Below, in pieces: positions 42,807 through 52,031 of a DNA stretch of 64,000 bases. Under the pieces are notes generated by a model that saw only the letters and a list, made by a program, of their open reading frames with translations, searched no databases and was not told where the DNA came from. The stretch covers positions 3,658,001 to 3,722,000 of the forward strand of contig NZ_CP195793.1 in NCBI RefSeq assembly GCF_051466335.1, in the 5' to 3' direction. Within the stretch, counting starts at the first letter, position 1. Each line of letters begins with the position of its first letter. Both the position numbers and the translations under genes were made by a program. This stretch comes from Planctomicrobium sp051466335. Its GTDB lineage: Bacteria; Planctomycetota; Planctomycetia; Planctomycetales; Planctomycetaceae.

Positions 42807-45521
42807 ATGCTGGCACCGGTTGTCCCGCAAGGACAGCTTGAGACAGCTTCATTGCGTCTGCGAAGCGGATGGAAACTCTGGTGGGAACAGCCATTCCTGT
42901 TAAAACTGGTTGATCTGGGGCTCATTTCGATTCTGATTCTGGCCCCATTTTTAATGGGTGGCCGACAGGCAATGGGGCAACTTGTCCTTTGCTTCACTTC
43001 CGCACTCACAGCGATCCTCTGGTCGCTCCATCAAGCTCATCGAGGTGATGGACGTTGGCGGTTCACTGGAATCGAACCGATCATGTTGCTTGGACTGGGA
43101 TTGATTGCACTTCAGTGCTGCCAACTTTCCCCCAGTTTCATCCACGCTATCTCTCCGGAAAGTCAAAATCTGCTTCCGGCCTGGAATGAAACACACCTGC
43201 TGCTGCAGAGCGAGTGGAAATTAATCAGCTTTACACCATCCGATACGTGGAGCAATCTGGTTGTCATCGTTGCCTGCATTCTGTTCTTCTTCGTGCTCTC
43301 ACAAAGATTGCAGACGGTTGAAAGTTTGAATTGGTATCTGATGATTCTCGCCATTGGTGCGTCATTGATGGCACTGTTTGGTTTGGCCCAGTTCCTCTTT
43401 GGAAACGGTAAATTCTTCTGGGTTTACGAGCATCCGATGACTGATACGAGTGCATCTGCCAAAGGCGCATTCACCAACGCGAACCACTTTGCCAACTATC
43501 TGGCGATTGCGGTTCCCGCTCAGATCTATTTCATTCTGCTTCAGCTTCACAGTTCGAATCATGTCGTCTCGAATTCCTCGGGCAACAGATTTCTTAACCG
43601 TATCCGAAATCTGGATATTAAGTTAATTGCGCTTTCCTCGCTCTTCGGAGTGACTTTGATCGCAATCCTTTGCTCAGGTTCAAAACCTGGAATGTTCGCT
43701 GCGTTTATCGCGGTCGTGGTGATGCTTGCGATTAGCTGGCAGACCTCCCTAGTGAATGGTCGAGCGGTACTGATTGGTGGAGTTCTGGCAATCCTCTGGA
43801 TGCTGACAATTCCCTGGCTGTCGACCAATGAGAATACCTTTTCACAGACACGCCTATCACAAAACTCCTCTGTGCACGCCATTGGGCGACAACAAATCTG
43901 GGACGCCAACATTCAGGGAATTCGCCACTTCCCGCTGGCAGGAACCGGTTTGGGAAGTCACCACGAAGTCTATTGGCTGTGGTTTCAAGCTCCTCTGGAA
44001 GGGGTCGAATACAGCCACGCCGAGAACGGTTATCTGCAAATCGCCATGGAGACCGGGCTGACGGGGTTAGGACTCGTCATTCTGTTATGGCTCACATCAA
44101 TTCTCTGGTGCGCACAGGGACTGTGGAACGCGAGTACGTTTCGAACCAAAGGAATTATCGCGACGGCAGCGACAGGACTTTTCCTCAGCCTGATTCAATC
44201 AATCACTGACTTCGTCTGGTACGTTCCGGCGTATATCAACGTTGTCTTGCTCTACGCAGTCTGTGCCTGGCGAATGAGTTTGATGCGATTTTTTGAGACG
44301 ACCATTCAGTCGATCAAAGTCCGCAATCAAAATCGCACGCTTTCTCGTATGACATGGATTTGTGCCATTCCACTGATCGCTTTGACCGGCGGATGGATGG
44401 TGCGAGAAAAGTTGCCGGAAGTCGCTGCTGAGCGCATCTGGGATGAGTACTTGCATATCACACTCAATCATCCGGGTGAGGTCGCACAAGCTCCACTCAC
44501 GTTAGCCCCTGTGGAACAACAAAAGCAGCGAATTGAACTCGCAATCGCAGCCGCTGAAGCCAATCCTCATTCACAGAAATTACAACTACACGCGGGTCTG
44601 GCGTGTCTGAATCAATTCGCAATTAATCAGCAACGGCAGCAACGACACATGCCGCTCTCGCAAATTCGCGATGCTGCCCGCTCATTGTTCACGTCACCAG
44701 ACGAAATGGATCAGTGGTTAAATCGCCCTGGTGTGCTCGGCGAAGAGCGTCGATTGCTGGAAGAAGCGATCAAGCACTTCCGGGCATCATTGGCAGCATG
44801 CCCATTACAGCCACGTCCTTATCTGGAACTGGCAGAACTTGTCTGGCTCGAAGGGGCCCGGCCACAAGCGGAACTGGACCTCGTCAAACAATCGGTCATT
44901 GCGCGTCCGAGAGACGCGCGGGCACATTTTGCCCTCGGACGTATTCTTTGGCTGAACGGTGAACACAACGAGGCAGCGGAGCACTGGCAATATGCATTCC
45001 GGCAGGATATTGGCTACCGTGGGCATTTGATTCACTCAATGGCAGCGTACGTTCCCGCCCGTTTCTTCCTGGATTACTTTGATCCAGACCATGAAACACT
45101 GAAGCAAATGAAATCTGCTTACGAGAACTCAGAAGATCATTCTGGATATCAACTCGTGCTGGAAACACTCGGAAAATCATCGATTCAGCGCGCGGGCTCT
45201 CTGTCCGGGGAAGCTGCGGAATCGGAATGGTTACTCGCACATGAATGCTTCGCCAGTTTGAAAGACAACAAAAACGCCTATCGCTGCGGTCAGGAAGCGG
45301 TTCGGATGCGTCCGCAATCGCCCCACGCCCGTCAGACTTTTGGCGTCTGGCTCTATAAGAACGGGTACTATCCCGACTCGATCGAGCATCTCTCGTGGTG
45401 CGAGAAACGACGTCCCAACGAGAAGTGGATCAGTTCGATGGTTCGCGAGGCACAGCAAAAATCTCAGTCCAACCCTGAAGTGCAGATTGCCGTCGAACCC
45501 CCAGAAACGCTCATTCGCTGA
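42807..45521 (+). CDS. O-antigen ligase/polymerase (Wzy_C) with C-terminal TPR domain
   Basis: 904 residues from ATG 42807; an in-frame ATT at 42783 with AAGGAG six bases upstream is an alternative, and the frame is open back to 42456. About twelve hydrophobic segments form the N-terminal 500 residues. The Wzy_C/WaaL-type periplasmic loop motif is GIRHFPLAGTGLGSHHEVYW, followed by YSHAENGYLQIAMETGLTG (His and Glu region). The C-terminal 350 residues are helical tetratricopeptide repeats (PYLELAELVWLEGARP, ARAHFALGRILWLNGEHNEA). These proteins join or polymerise lipid-linked glycans at the outer leaflet of the cytoplasmic membrane. The TPR part probably recruits other envelope factors. Confidence 0.87.
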   Translation: MLAPVVPQGQLETASLRLRSGWKLWWEQPFLLKLVDLGLISILILAPFLMGGRQAMGQLVLCFTSALTAILWSLHQAHRGDGRWRFTGIEPIMLLGLGLIALQCCQLSPSFIHAISPESQNLLPAWNETHLLLQSEWKLISFTPSDTWSNLVVIVACILFFFVLSQRLQTVESLNWYLMILAIGASLMALFGLAQFLFGNGKFFWVYEHPMTDTSASAKGAFTNANHFANYLAIAVPAQIYFILLQLHSSNHVVSNSSGNRFLNRIRNLDIKLIALSSLFGVTLIAILCSGSKPGMFAAFIAVVVMLAISWQTSLVNGRAVLIGGVLAILWMLTIPWLSTNENTFSQTRLSQNSSVHAIGRQQIWDANIQGIRHFPLAGTGLGSHHEVYWLWFQAPLEGVEYSHAENGYLQIAMETGLTGLGLVILLWLTSILWCAQGLWNASTFRTKGIIATAATGLFLSLIQSITDFVWYVPAYINVVLLYAVCAWRMSLMRFFETTIQSIKVRNQNRTLSRMTWICAIPLIALTGGWMVREKLPEVAAERIWDEYLHITLNHPGEVAQAPLTLAPVEQQKQRIELAIAAAEANPHSQKLQLHAGLACLNQFAINQQRQQRHMPLSQIRDAARSLFTSPDEMDQWLNRPGVLGEERRLLEEAIKHFRASLAACPLQPRPYLELAELVWLEGARPQAELDLVKQSVIARPRDARAHFALGRILWLNGEHNEAAEHWQYAFRQDIGYRGHLIHSMAAYVPARFFLDYFDPDHETLKQMKSAYENSEDHSGYQLVLETLGKSSIQRAGSLSGEAAESEWLLAHECFASLKDNKNAYRCGQEAVRMRPQSPHARQTFGVWLYKNGYYPDSIEHLSWCEKRRPNEKWISSMVREAQQKSQSNPEVQIAVEPPETLIR

Positions 45522-45542
45522 GCTGTGGTCAATCAACTGCGT

Positions 45543-46172
45543 TCAGGCGGAGAAGACTTCGAAAAGAAACTTATCGATGGCGTACGTCGCGTTCTTCAGG
45601 TTCTGATCGTGATCGCGAACCGCTCCTCGCTTCACGTTGTAGCCGTGATCCCCTTCCGGGACCCAGTGAATCTGCACATTCGGAGAGAGCACGTATTCCT
45701 GCACCTCTTCGCGGTCACCAAATTGATCGATCTCCCCTTGCACGATTAGCGTCGGCGTCGTGATTGTGTCGAGAGGCTCAATCCGGTGCTGATCCGGCCG
45801 TCCGCTGGCGTGAAACGGAAATCCAAGGCAAAGTACCCCAGCGACACCGATTTCGTCAGCGACCATTGATGCGATGCGGCCGCCGAGTGCTTTTCCACCG
45901 ATCACAAGTCGATCGTGAGAAAGTCCTTCGACGACACTCTTCCAAGTCGCCTTCAGAACGTCCTCTTTATCTGTTGGACGCTTTCGACCTTCTGTGGAGC
46001 GCGCCACCATAAACGGGAAGTCAAATCGAACAACTCGATGCCCCTTCGCTGCCAGATTTTCTGCGAAGTACGTCAGGAAGGTGGAATCCGAGCTTTCACC
46101 CGCTCCATGCGTGAGCACGACGCAGGTTTTCGCTCTCTTCGGACCATCAAATTTGAGATTGTGCGGAGGCAT
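45543..46172 (-). CDS. Alpha/beta-hydrolase (Tex30/KANL3-like) lacking the nucleophile serine
   Basis: A 209-residue compact alpha/beta-hydrolase. The oxyanion-type VVLTHGAGESSDS segment is at residues 18-30 and DFPFMVARSTEGRKRP is typical of the Tex30/KANL3-like family. The nucleophile elbow, normally GGKSMGGR, reads GGKALGGR: residue 95 is Ala, encoded by GCA at 45888-45890 (minus). The acid region (GEIDQFGD) and histidine (GDHGYNV) remain. The protein is therefore probably not an active serine hydrolase. It lies on the same strand after the DMT transporter gene. Confidence 0.82.
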   Translation of the reverse strand: MPPHNLKFDGPKRAKTCVVLTHGAGESSDSTFLTYFAENLAAKGHRVVRFDFPFMVARSTEGRKRPTDKEDVLKATWKSVVEGLSHDRLVIGGKALGGRIASMVADEIGVAGVLCLGFPFHASGRPDQHRIEPLDTITTPTLIVQGEIDQFGDREEVQEYVLSPNVQIHWVPEGDHGYNVKRGAVRDHDQNLKNATYAIDKFLFEVFSA

Positions 46173-46411
46173 GCGAGAGTTTTAGCAAAGAACAGATTCC
46201 GCCCACAAGCAGATGGAACATCGCAAATGAAATCGTAAACGCCGCCGCATTACAAAAAGCACTTATTGAACGCACGGCTCAAATGCGACGTGAGCACCGG
46301 TTTCAAATCGCCAAAACTTTATGCGTCCCCATTTCGGCCACGACTCTCCGGAAAATTCAGAACCACCAGGCAACAACTCCGGTTGATATGATGACACTCA
46401 GTCAACCGAAA

Positions 46412-46849
46412 TCAGCCATGCTGAATCATCCAGGCTGCGATCACCATGAGGCCGACTCCGCAGACCCTTAATGCAGAAATTGGATGGAGGGGCAGACCGA
46501 GGATCCCAAAGTGATCCATCATCACCCCCATGAGAAGCTGGCCGACAATCACCGCGTTCAACACATTGGCAGCTCCCATGCGAGGAACAGCCTGCAGAAC
46601 GAGAGTGACGAAAACTGCTCCGATCAATCCACCCGTCAGAAATATCAGCGGGACTCGTCCCTCAGTGGCGAGTTTAGGGAAACCGCGAGACTGAATTCCC
46701 ACCGCGAGCACCAGAGCGATCGTTCCCATGATAAACGAGACTAAGGCAGCGAGGAGCGGATTCTTTAATGCAGTCCCGAGTCGTCCGTTGATGACTGCCT
46801 GAATAGGGAGCAGCGAACCCGCGAGAATGATGAAAATCCAATTTGCCAT
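46412..46849 (-). CDS. DMT-superfamily small membrane transporter (YdcZ/DUF606)
   Basis: A 145-residue protein with four to five hydrophobic helices, matching the YdcZ/DUF606 branch of the drug/metabolite transporter superfamily: the N-terminus LAGSLLPIQAVINGRLGTAL, the FLTGGLIGAVFVTLVL helix and the PRMGAANVLNAVIVGQLLMG stretch. Such five-helix proteins work as pairs or dimers; one copy only is present. Substrate unknown. Confidence 0.85.
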   Translation of the reverse strand: MANWIFIILAGSLLPIQAVINGRLGTALKNPLLAALVSFIMGTIALVLAVGIQSRGFPKLATEGRVPLIFLTGGLIGAVFVTLVLQAVPRMGAANVLNAVIVGQLLMGVMMDHFGILGLPLHPISALRVCGVGLMVIAAWMIQHG

Positions 46850-46997
46850 ATCGATGATCCAAGCCCGGATGACGGTCGCCTCTCGTTCATCCGATCGCGA
46901 GAGTCAGCCGAAGTCCACCGTTTTTATCGCATGGAGAATCGAATTTCGAGATGAGACTTCCAAAACTGGAATTTCATCAAACGGCTGTCTCTGCGCG

Positions 46998-48212
46998 TTA
47001 CCGCTGCGGTGAACTGAATGCCGACGTCATGGGAAGTCGACAGACGGAAGCACGTAGCGACTGAAAGTCGGGAGTCTGATAACCTGCTTCCGCCTGATGC
47101 ACAAGCTGGGCCATCTCCCAAGCAGTTACATAATGATAACGAAACTGCGGATTGACTGTTGCATAGTCGCGGAGTTCCTGATGAAACCGCTGCATCGGTT
47201 CACCCAGCATGGTGTCGATGTTTTCATTCTTGCAGCCATGGGTATGCAGTTTGACAAAGCGCCACTCCGGACGCCCTGCGACGTGGACACCGGCGTTCAT
47301 CCAGAGATTCATTCGTCTCATCGAACCGGGGCGTCCTCCGTGAAGATCTCCATTCTCAATCCGAGGGATCACCCCGAAACGACGATTGCTCCAGTCTGGG
47401 AGGAGAGGCCCCTGAATCATCAACAGCTGATCAGCCGGAGCCTGTAAACCGACTTTCGCCCGGACTCCCCAATCATGCGATTTTCGTTTCCCGGGGAAAT
47501 CCTGAGCGTAGTAGATCGAATTGATCGTGCTCGTCTGAGTCTTGCTTGGTGCGGACGGAAGCGTGAAATCCGCGTAGCACCCCGTCTGCATCAACACCGT
47601 TAATTCCGCATCAACGCCGCACAGTTTTCCATCGGGACGGGAATTACACAATGCCCAGTTCCCGTGAATGAAACCGTAAACAATCTCGCCTGTCCGCGGA
47701 TCCTGTCGCAGCAAACCATGTCGGTGGTACAAGGTCTCTCGGAACTTCTCCAACTTCTCACGGAGCGTCTCTGCAGTATCGTCGTGATGATGCAGATGGA
47801 CATCGACATCGCCGAACCCATCATCGATCAGCGGTCGAAGCAGATCCATGTATTCGGGACGGTATTCGTCTTCCGGAAAGAAAAACGTATGCTGCGGCGG
47901 TCGTCCGCTTGAATCTTCGAATCGTTCAAACGCACGTGGATACTCCTCCCGCCATCGATTCACACGTTCGATCGCGAGAGTATCTGAGGCCCCGTAACAA
48001 CGAGGTTCCCAGTGATCGCAGATCGCGATGAAGACATCGATCGGATCCTCATGGTTCCACTTCGGACGAGGCTCTGACGGAAAAGCGTAGCTTCCTGCCC
48101 AGTACTGCATGTTGCGGGCACGCATACAGAGATAGATGCCGACGACTGCAACGGTGACAATCACACTCATCACTGCCACGGAAGCGATCAAGTAATCCAG
48201 GTAGACTACCAT
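46998..48212 (-). CDS. Membrane-anchored polysaccharide-deacetylase-like protein
   Basis: A 404-residue protein with a single N-terminal transmembrane helix (about residues 7-30) and a large extracytoplasmic domain. The segments IDVFIAICDHWEPRC, VDVHLHHHDDTAETL and FVKLHTHGCKNENI supply Asp and multiple histidines arranged as in the metal-dependent (beta/alpha)7 barrels of the carbohydrate esterase 4 type, although the classical motifs are not exact. It is the last gene of the exopolysaccharide unit and overlaps the upstream glycosyltransferase by seven bases. A role in trimming acetyl groups from the polymer is inferred from context. Confidence 0.6.
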   Translation of the reverse strand: MVVYLDYLIASVAVMSVIVTVAVVGIYLCMRARNMQYWAGSYAFPSEPRPKWNHEDPIDVFIAICDHWEPRCYGASDTLAIERVNRWREEYPRAFERFEDSSGRPPQHTFFFPEDEYRPEYMDLLRPLIDDGFGDVDVHLHHHDDTAETLREKLEKFRETLYHRHGLLRQDPRTGEIVYGFIHGNWALCNSRPDGKLCGVDAELTVLMQTGCYADFTLPSAPSKTQTSTINSIYYAQDFPGKRKSHDWGVRAKVGLQAPADQLLMIQGPLLPDWSNRRFGVIPRIENGDLHGGRPGSMRRMNLWMNAGVHVAGRPEWRFVKLHTHGCKNENIDTMLGEPMQRFHQELRDYATVNPQFRYHYVTAWEMAQLVHQAEAGYQTPDFQSLRASVCRLPMTSAFSSPQR

Positions 48213-49624
48213 TCGGGATTGGACCTTTCCGAATGATCACCGTTCGATGGAGAGCACAAACTGCGTTCAATATCGTTTGAATCGGGGACAAGTTCATTCA
48301 TTAACGATGCCAGTTGCCCCGCTAGATGTTTTCGCTCGAAGTGCTGAATCGGCCAGATCGCATCATTGTCATGGAATCCGCATCGATTCCGTTCCATCGC
48401 CAGCGACAATTTCAACGCAATTCCATCGACGTCGGAAGGGGTGCACAGCATGGCACCCGGTAAGTCTTGAACGATATCCCAGACATCCCCTTTCGGTGCC
48501 ACAACGAACATCGGGCGTTTGGCTGCCATATATTCGAATGTCTTGGCATTAATGATCCGCTGGGTTTTGGGAAGATCGCTGTTGATCATCAGCAGGGCCT
48601 GAGCCGTCTGCATCAGGCTGATGGCCTGCGGATGCGAGATAAACGGTAAGCGTGTCACTTTGATTGGCGTGTCGTTCAGCTGATCGAGAATTGCTTCCTG
48701 ATCCGGCATCCTTCGTCCTGCCAGCAGAAATTCCATTTCTTCAGCGAGATGGGGATTTTCGATTGAGAGCTTGCGAAGTGCATCAACGACTGGCTGCACA
48801 GAATTCAGATTCCACAGTGTGCCGATGAACGCCAATCGAAACGGGCGAACGATGGGCGCAAGCTTCGCAACGGACTCAGCATCTCCTTTCCCGGAATAGT
48901 CATCGGGATCGAAACCATTATAGATACAGGCAGCATTGTCGGTTCCACCGACGGAGAGACTGAAGTTCAGAATGGCAGCAGCACTTGATGGAGTGGTCGC
49001 GAGGACGAGTTTCGCATGCTTCAGCGCAAAACGTTGCTGACGATTCTGAATCCAGTTCGCCAGTCTTCCCTGCCCTTTGTTCTCCCAGTACTCATTGCTG
49101 ATATCCCACTCGTCCCGGTAATCGAGAATCAACGGGATTCCGGTTTTCTTGCTCAAGGTCGCGCCGAGCACGAGCGAAGAAAATGGAGGTCCAGTCGCCA
49201 CGATCACGTCATGCGGAACTTCTTTCAGAAGTTTGAGTCCAGCTTTGAGAGCTTGCGGGCGCCAAAGTATCTGAGGATCCGGTTGTAACGCAGTATTCGC
49301 GACTCTTCGAATGCAGGATTTCGCAGCCCGCACGAGAGTGTTCGATTTGCCGGTTGATGAACCGCCGCCAGAAACGGAATTCTTCACTGAGTAATCGGGT
49401 TCGAACGTTTTGGCCCGTCGAATGATTGTGCCATCGGGGATGTCGTTGAGGAGGCTATCGTCCTTGAGTGGCACAGATGGATTCGAAACAGTCAGAACTG
49501 ACGATGCCCAATCCCATGCGGGAAGAAACTTCACGAACTTCGTCACACGATGCACCCCGACCCCACCTGTCGGTGGAAACAGGTACGAAACAAAAAGGAC
49601 GCGTTTCAGACGATTCGAAGTCAT
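48206..49624 (-). CDS. GT4-like glycosyltransferase
   Basis: A 472-residue GT-B glycosyltransferase. The N-terminal domain begins RVLFVSYLFPPTGGVGVHR, typical of GT4-like enzymes in capsule loci, with a later ATGPPFSSLVLGATLSKKTG and DYRDEWDISNEYW. In the C-terminal domain FRLAFIGTLWNLNSVQPV opens the nucleotide-binding half, and an EYMAAKRPMFVV stretch takes the place of the EX7E motif. It transfers a sugar from an activated donor onto the growing oligosaccharide on the cytoplasmic membrane face. Its start overlaps the upstream glycosyltransferase stop by four bases. Confidence 0.87.
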   Translation of the reverse strand: MTSNRLKRVLFVSYLFPPTGGVGVHRVTKFVKFLPAWDWASSVLTVSNPSVPLKDDSLLNDIPDGTIIRRAKTFEPDYSVKNSVSGGGSSTGKSNTLVRAAKSCIRRVANTALQPDPQILWRPQALKAGLKLLKEVPHDVIVATGPPFSSLVLGATLSKKTGIPLILDYRDEWDISNEYWENKGQGRLANWIQNRQQRFALKHAKLVLATTPSSAAAILNFSLSVGGTDNAACIYNGFDPDDYSGKGDAESVAKLAPIVRPFRLAFIGTLWNLNSVQPVVDALRKLSIENPHLAEEMEFLLAGRRMPDQEAILDQLNDTPIKVTRLPFISHPQAISLMQTAQALLMINSDLPKTQRIINAKTFEYMAAKRPMFVVAPKGDVWDIVQDLPGAMLCTPSDVDGIALKLSLAMERNRCGFHDNDAIWPIQHFERKHLAGQLASLMNELVPDSNDIERSLCSPSNGDHSERSNPEW

Positions 49625-50892
49625 GGTTTCAGCGAGGATCTGGTCGAGACGACGTTAGGAATATCGATTGAGCTCAGCGCCCCAACGGGCCGTCGCGGAG
49701 CGACCAGAGATCGTCCCTGATCAATTCGGGATTCGATCAGATGCTCGAACAACTGCACCGTTTCGTTTGCACAATGGCTCCATATCCTTGGAACATAGCT
49801 CGCTGCTGCTTCCTTCGCTTCAATATTCAGGAGTGATTCGACAGCATCTGCGAAAGCGAGCGAATCTCTTGGAGGAACCAGCATTGAGTAATCCGGGCGA
49901 GCAATTTCGCGTATACTCCCGACATCTGTCGAAACAAACGGAGTTCCGCAAGCCAGCGACTCCCTCAAGACATTCGGTAATCCTTCCGAATCACTCGACA
50001 GTACGCTGAGATCGGCTGCTCGATACCAATCAGGGATGACATCCTGCTTCAGTGCTCCATGAAAACGAACAGCGTCGGTCAGGCCCAGTTTCTGTACCTG
50101 CGTTTCCAGTTCACTTCTCAGCGGACCATCTCCGAGCAGGTGCAACTGAAATCGGATTCCACGATCGCGGAGATGGGCGCCCGCCTCTAGCAACGTGGGG
50201 ACTGATTTCACAGGTGCAAGCCGCCCCACCCAGACGAGATGTGCTGTCCCATCGTCTGCAAGTCGCAGTCGCTTCCTGGAATCTTCACGAGAGACGCTGG
50301 TGTTGAAGTAACGAGGATCAATTCCCTGATAAATCGTGTGAACGCGAGTCTCGTCAATCCCCAGTTCCCGACACGCTGATCGTAGCCCCTCGCTCACAGA
50401 AATCACTGCATCCGAATTCGCCAGAACTTCCCGAACTCGGTCTCCGCGACGAGGTGTTTTTGGGAGTATCAGAACGTCAGTTCCGCCTACGATAACCGCG
50501 GAGGGAACCCCCGCGAGTACTCCTGCGCGGTAACCGACTGCTCCATCTGGATGAGCCCAATAGCTCAGAATGGCGTCTGGCCGAAACGTTCTCACAGCGC
50601 GTTCGAGGGTGCGTCGTACAGACCACCACATTTGTTCGCCGTAGTAATGCTGCAAAGTTCCGGGCGTGTACCAGTAGGTTGGATACTCCACACTGATGCC
50701 AGCCTGCTGAACTTCCAGCGTCGGGGCAAATTTCCTCTTTCTCAACCCACGATATGCTTCAGAGAAGACCCGGGGAGAAATGACTCGAACCTGGTGCTTC
50801 CTCTGCAACGCAAGCGACAGCGCGGTATTGTATGTCCCTCTCGTCGGAGCGGAGGAATCAGAGAATGTCGTGCTGAAGAACAGGATCCGCAT
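49621..50892 (-). CDS. GT4 glycosyltransferase
   Basis: 423 residues from ATG 50892 (start of the MRILFFSTTFSDSSAPTRG strand-helix unit; the frame is open to 51009 with an unlikely leader). The GT4 C-terminal domain is clear: HLVWVGRLAPVKSVPTLLEA, then VRFHGALKQDVIPDWYRAAD and the EX7E motif in SDSEGLPNVLRESLACG. It is closest to glycosyltransferases that build repeat units or exopolysaccharide backbones. It lies 137 bases after the SDR gene. Confidence 0.92.
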   Translation of the reverse strand: MRILFFSTTFSDSSAPTRGTYNTALSLALQRKHQVRVISPRVFSEAYRGLRKRKFAPTLEVQQAGISVEYPTYWYTPGTLQHYYGEQMWWSVRRTLERAVRTFRPDAILSYWAHPDGAVGYRAGVLAGVPSAVIVGGTDVLILPKTPRRGDRVREVLANSDAVISVSEGLRSACRELGIDETRVHTIYQGIDPRYFNTSVSREDSRKRLRLADDGTAHLVWVGRLAPVKSVPTLLEAGAHLRDRGIRFQLHLLGDGPLRSELETQVQKLGLTDAVRFHGALKQDVIPDWYRAADLSVLSSDSEGLPNVLRESLACGTPFVSTDVGSIREIARPDYSMLVPPRDSLAFADAVESLLNIEAKEAAASYVPRIWSHCANETVQLFEHLIESRIDQGRSLVAPRRPVGALSSIDIPNVVSTRSSLKP

Positions 50893-51029
50893 ATCGCGTC
50901 GCCAAGGGTTTAATGTCGAGATGTTGGAGGCTGGCTCAATTGTCTTCGCCGGTGCAGGACGATCTCCTGGCGCGATCATGTTCGCACCTGCGCGCGACAT
51001 CCCAATCAATTCTTACGTCAAAAAATGAT

Positions 51030-52031
51030 CTATTGCTGATCAATTGCCTGTTGAAGCCCTGCTTCCGTGGAAATATTTGGCATCCAGTTCAGATAAGTTT
51101 TGGCCTTTTCGTTGGAATAACGAAGTGGTTTCCAGATTGCCTCACTTTTGTGCCACGAAAGTACTGCGGGGAGTTGACCTTCCGACCATTTTGAATAGGC
51201 AGCGTAAATTGACGCCAACGGAGTGATCGCCCTCCGAGGAATCCAAAAGGAACGCACATGCTTCCCGTTTTTTCGGAGCAATCGGAGAATCCGCTTTCCA
51301 GTGGGGAGATCATCATCAACGACATTGAATACTTCACCCTCAATTCCGGGAGTCAGCCCGGCTTCCATGATGGCTGAAGCACAATTTTCGACATGGGTAT
51401 ACGGGAGAAGTTGTCCCCCTCCCATCCGAATGAAGAACGGTCCCAGAGACAATCCAACCCGGCTGGTCAGAAGTGAACGCCCCGGGCCGTAGATCACCCC
51501 CGGCCGGACGACCACGAGTGGGAGTCCTCGCTTCTCCCGAATCTGCCAGGCAATTTGCTCCTGACGAACCTTACTGAACGAATAAGCGTCGCGTTCTTCA
51601 GGACTCGGATCGACTGGGGTCGACTCGTCCAGTGTCTGCCAGCGTTTCACTGTTGCGGTTCCGTAGACCCCCATTGAGCTGACAAGCACGAATCGCCCGA
51701 CCTGCGCATCCGCCGCTGCCTCCATCAGTCCACGCGTGGGAATCACCGTGTTGAGAAACATCGTTGAGCAACTGCCGTTGAGCGCTGCTGCGAGATGGTA
51801 AACCACATCGACATTCTCTAACGCAGGTTCAATTGAACTGCGATTTTCGAGGTCTCCGGTCACAAAGCGAATTCGCTCCAACTGGGACTGAGTCAATCCG
51901 GAAGTCACGGCGCTCAGGTCGCTGGACTCACGCACGAGACAACGGACATTGACATCCCGATCAACAAGTAACTTGATCAACCGCCGGCCGAGGAACCCTG
52001 TCCCGCCGGTCACCAATGCAGTTACGGACAT
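51030..52031 (-). CDS. SDR-family NAD-dependent epimerase/dehydratase
   Basis: A 333-residue extended short-chain dehydrogenase. TGGTGFLGRRLIKLL near the N-terminus is the NAD(P)-binding motif; VVYHLAAALNGS, LVSSMGVYG (the catalytic Ser) and YSFSKVRQE (Tyr and Lys of YxxxK) complete the active site, and VRPGVIYGPG follows. It should modify a nucleotide sugar (epimerise, dehydrate or reduce). The start overlaps the stop of the Gfo/Idh/MocA gene by ten bases, so the two may act in sequence. Confidence 0.9.
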   Translation of the reverse strand: MSVTALVTGGTGFLGRRLIKLLVDRDVNVRCLVRESSDLSAVTSGLTQSQLERIRFVTGDLENRSSIEPALENVDVVYHLAAALNGSCSTMFLNTVIPTRGLMEAAADAQVGRFVLVSSMGVYGTATVKRWQTLDESTPVDPSPEERDAYSFSKVRQEQIAWQIREKRGLPLVVVRPGVIYGPGRSLLTSRVGLSLGPFFIRMGGGQLLPYTHVENCASAIMEAGLTPGIEGEVFNVVDDDLPTGKRILRLLRKNGKHVRSFWIPRRAITPLASIYAAYSKWSEGQLPAVLSWHKSEAIWKPLRYSNEKAKTYLNWMPNISTEAGLQQAIDQQ

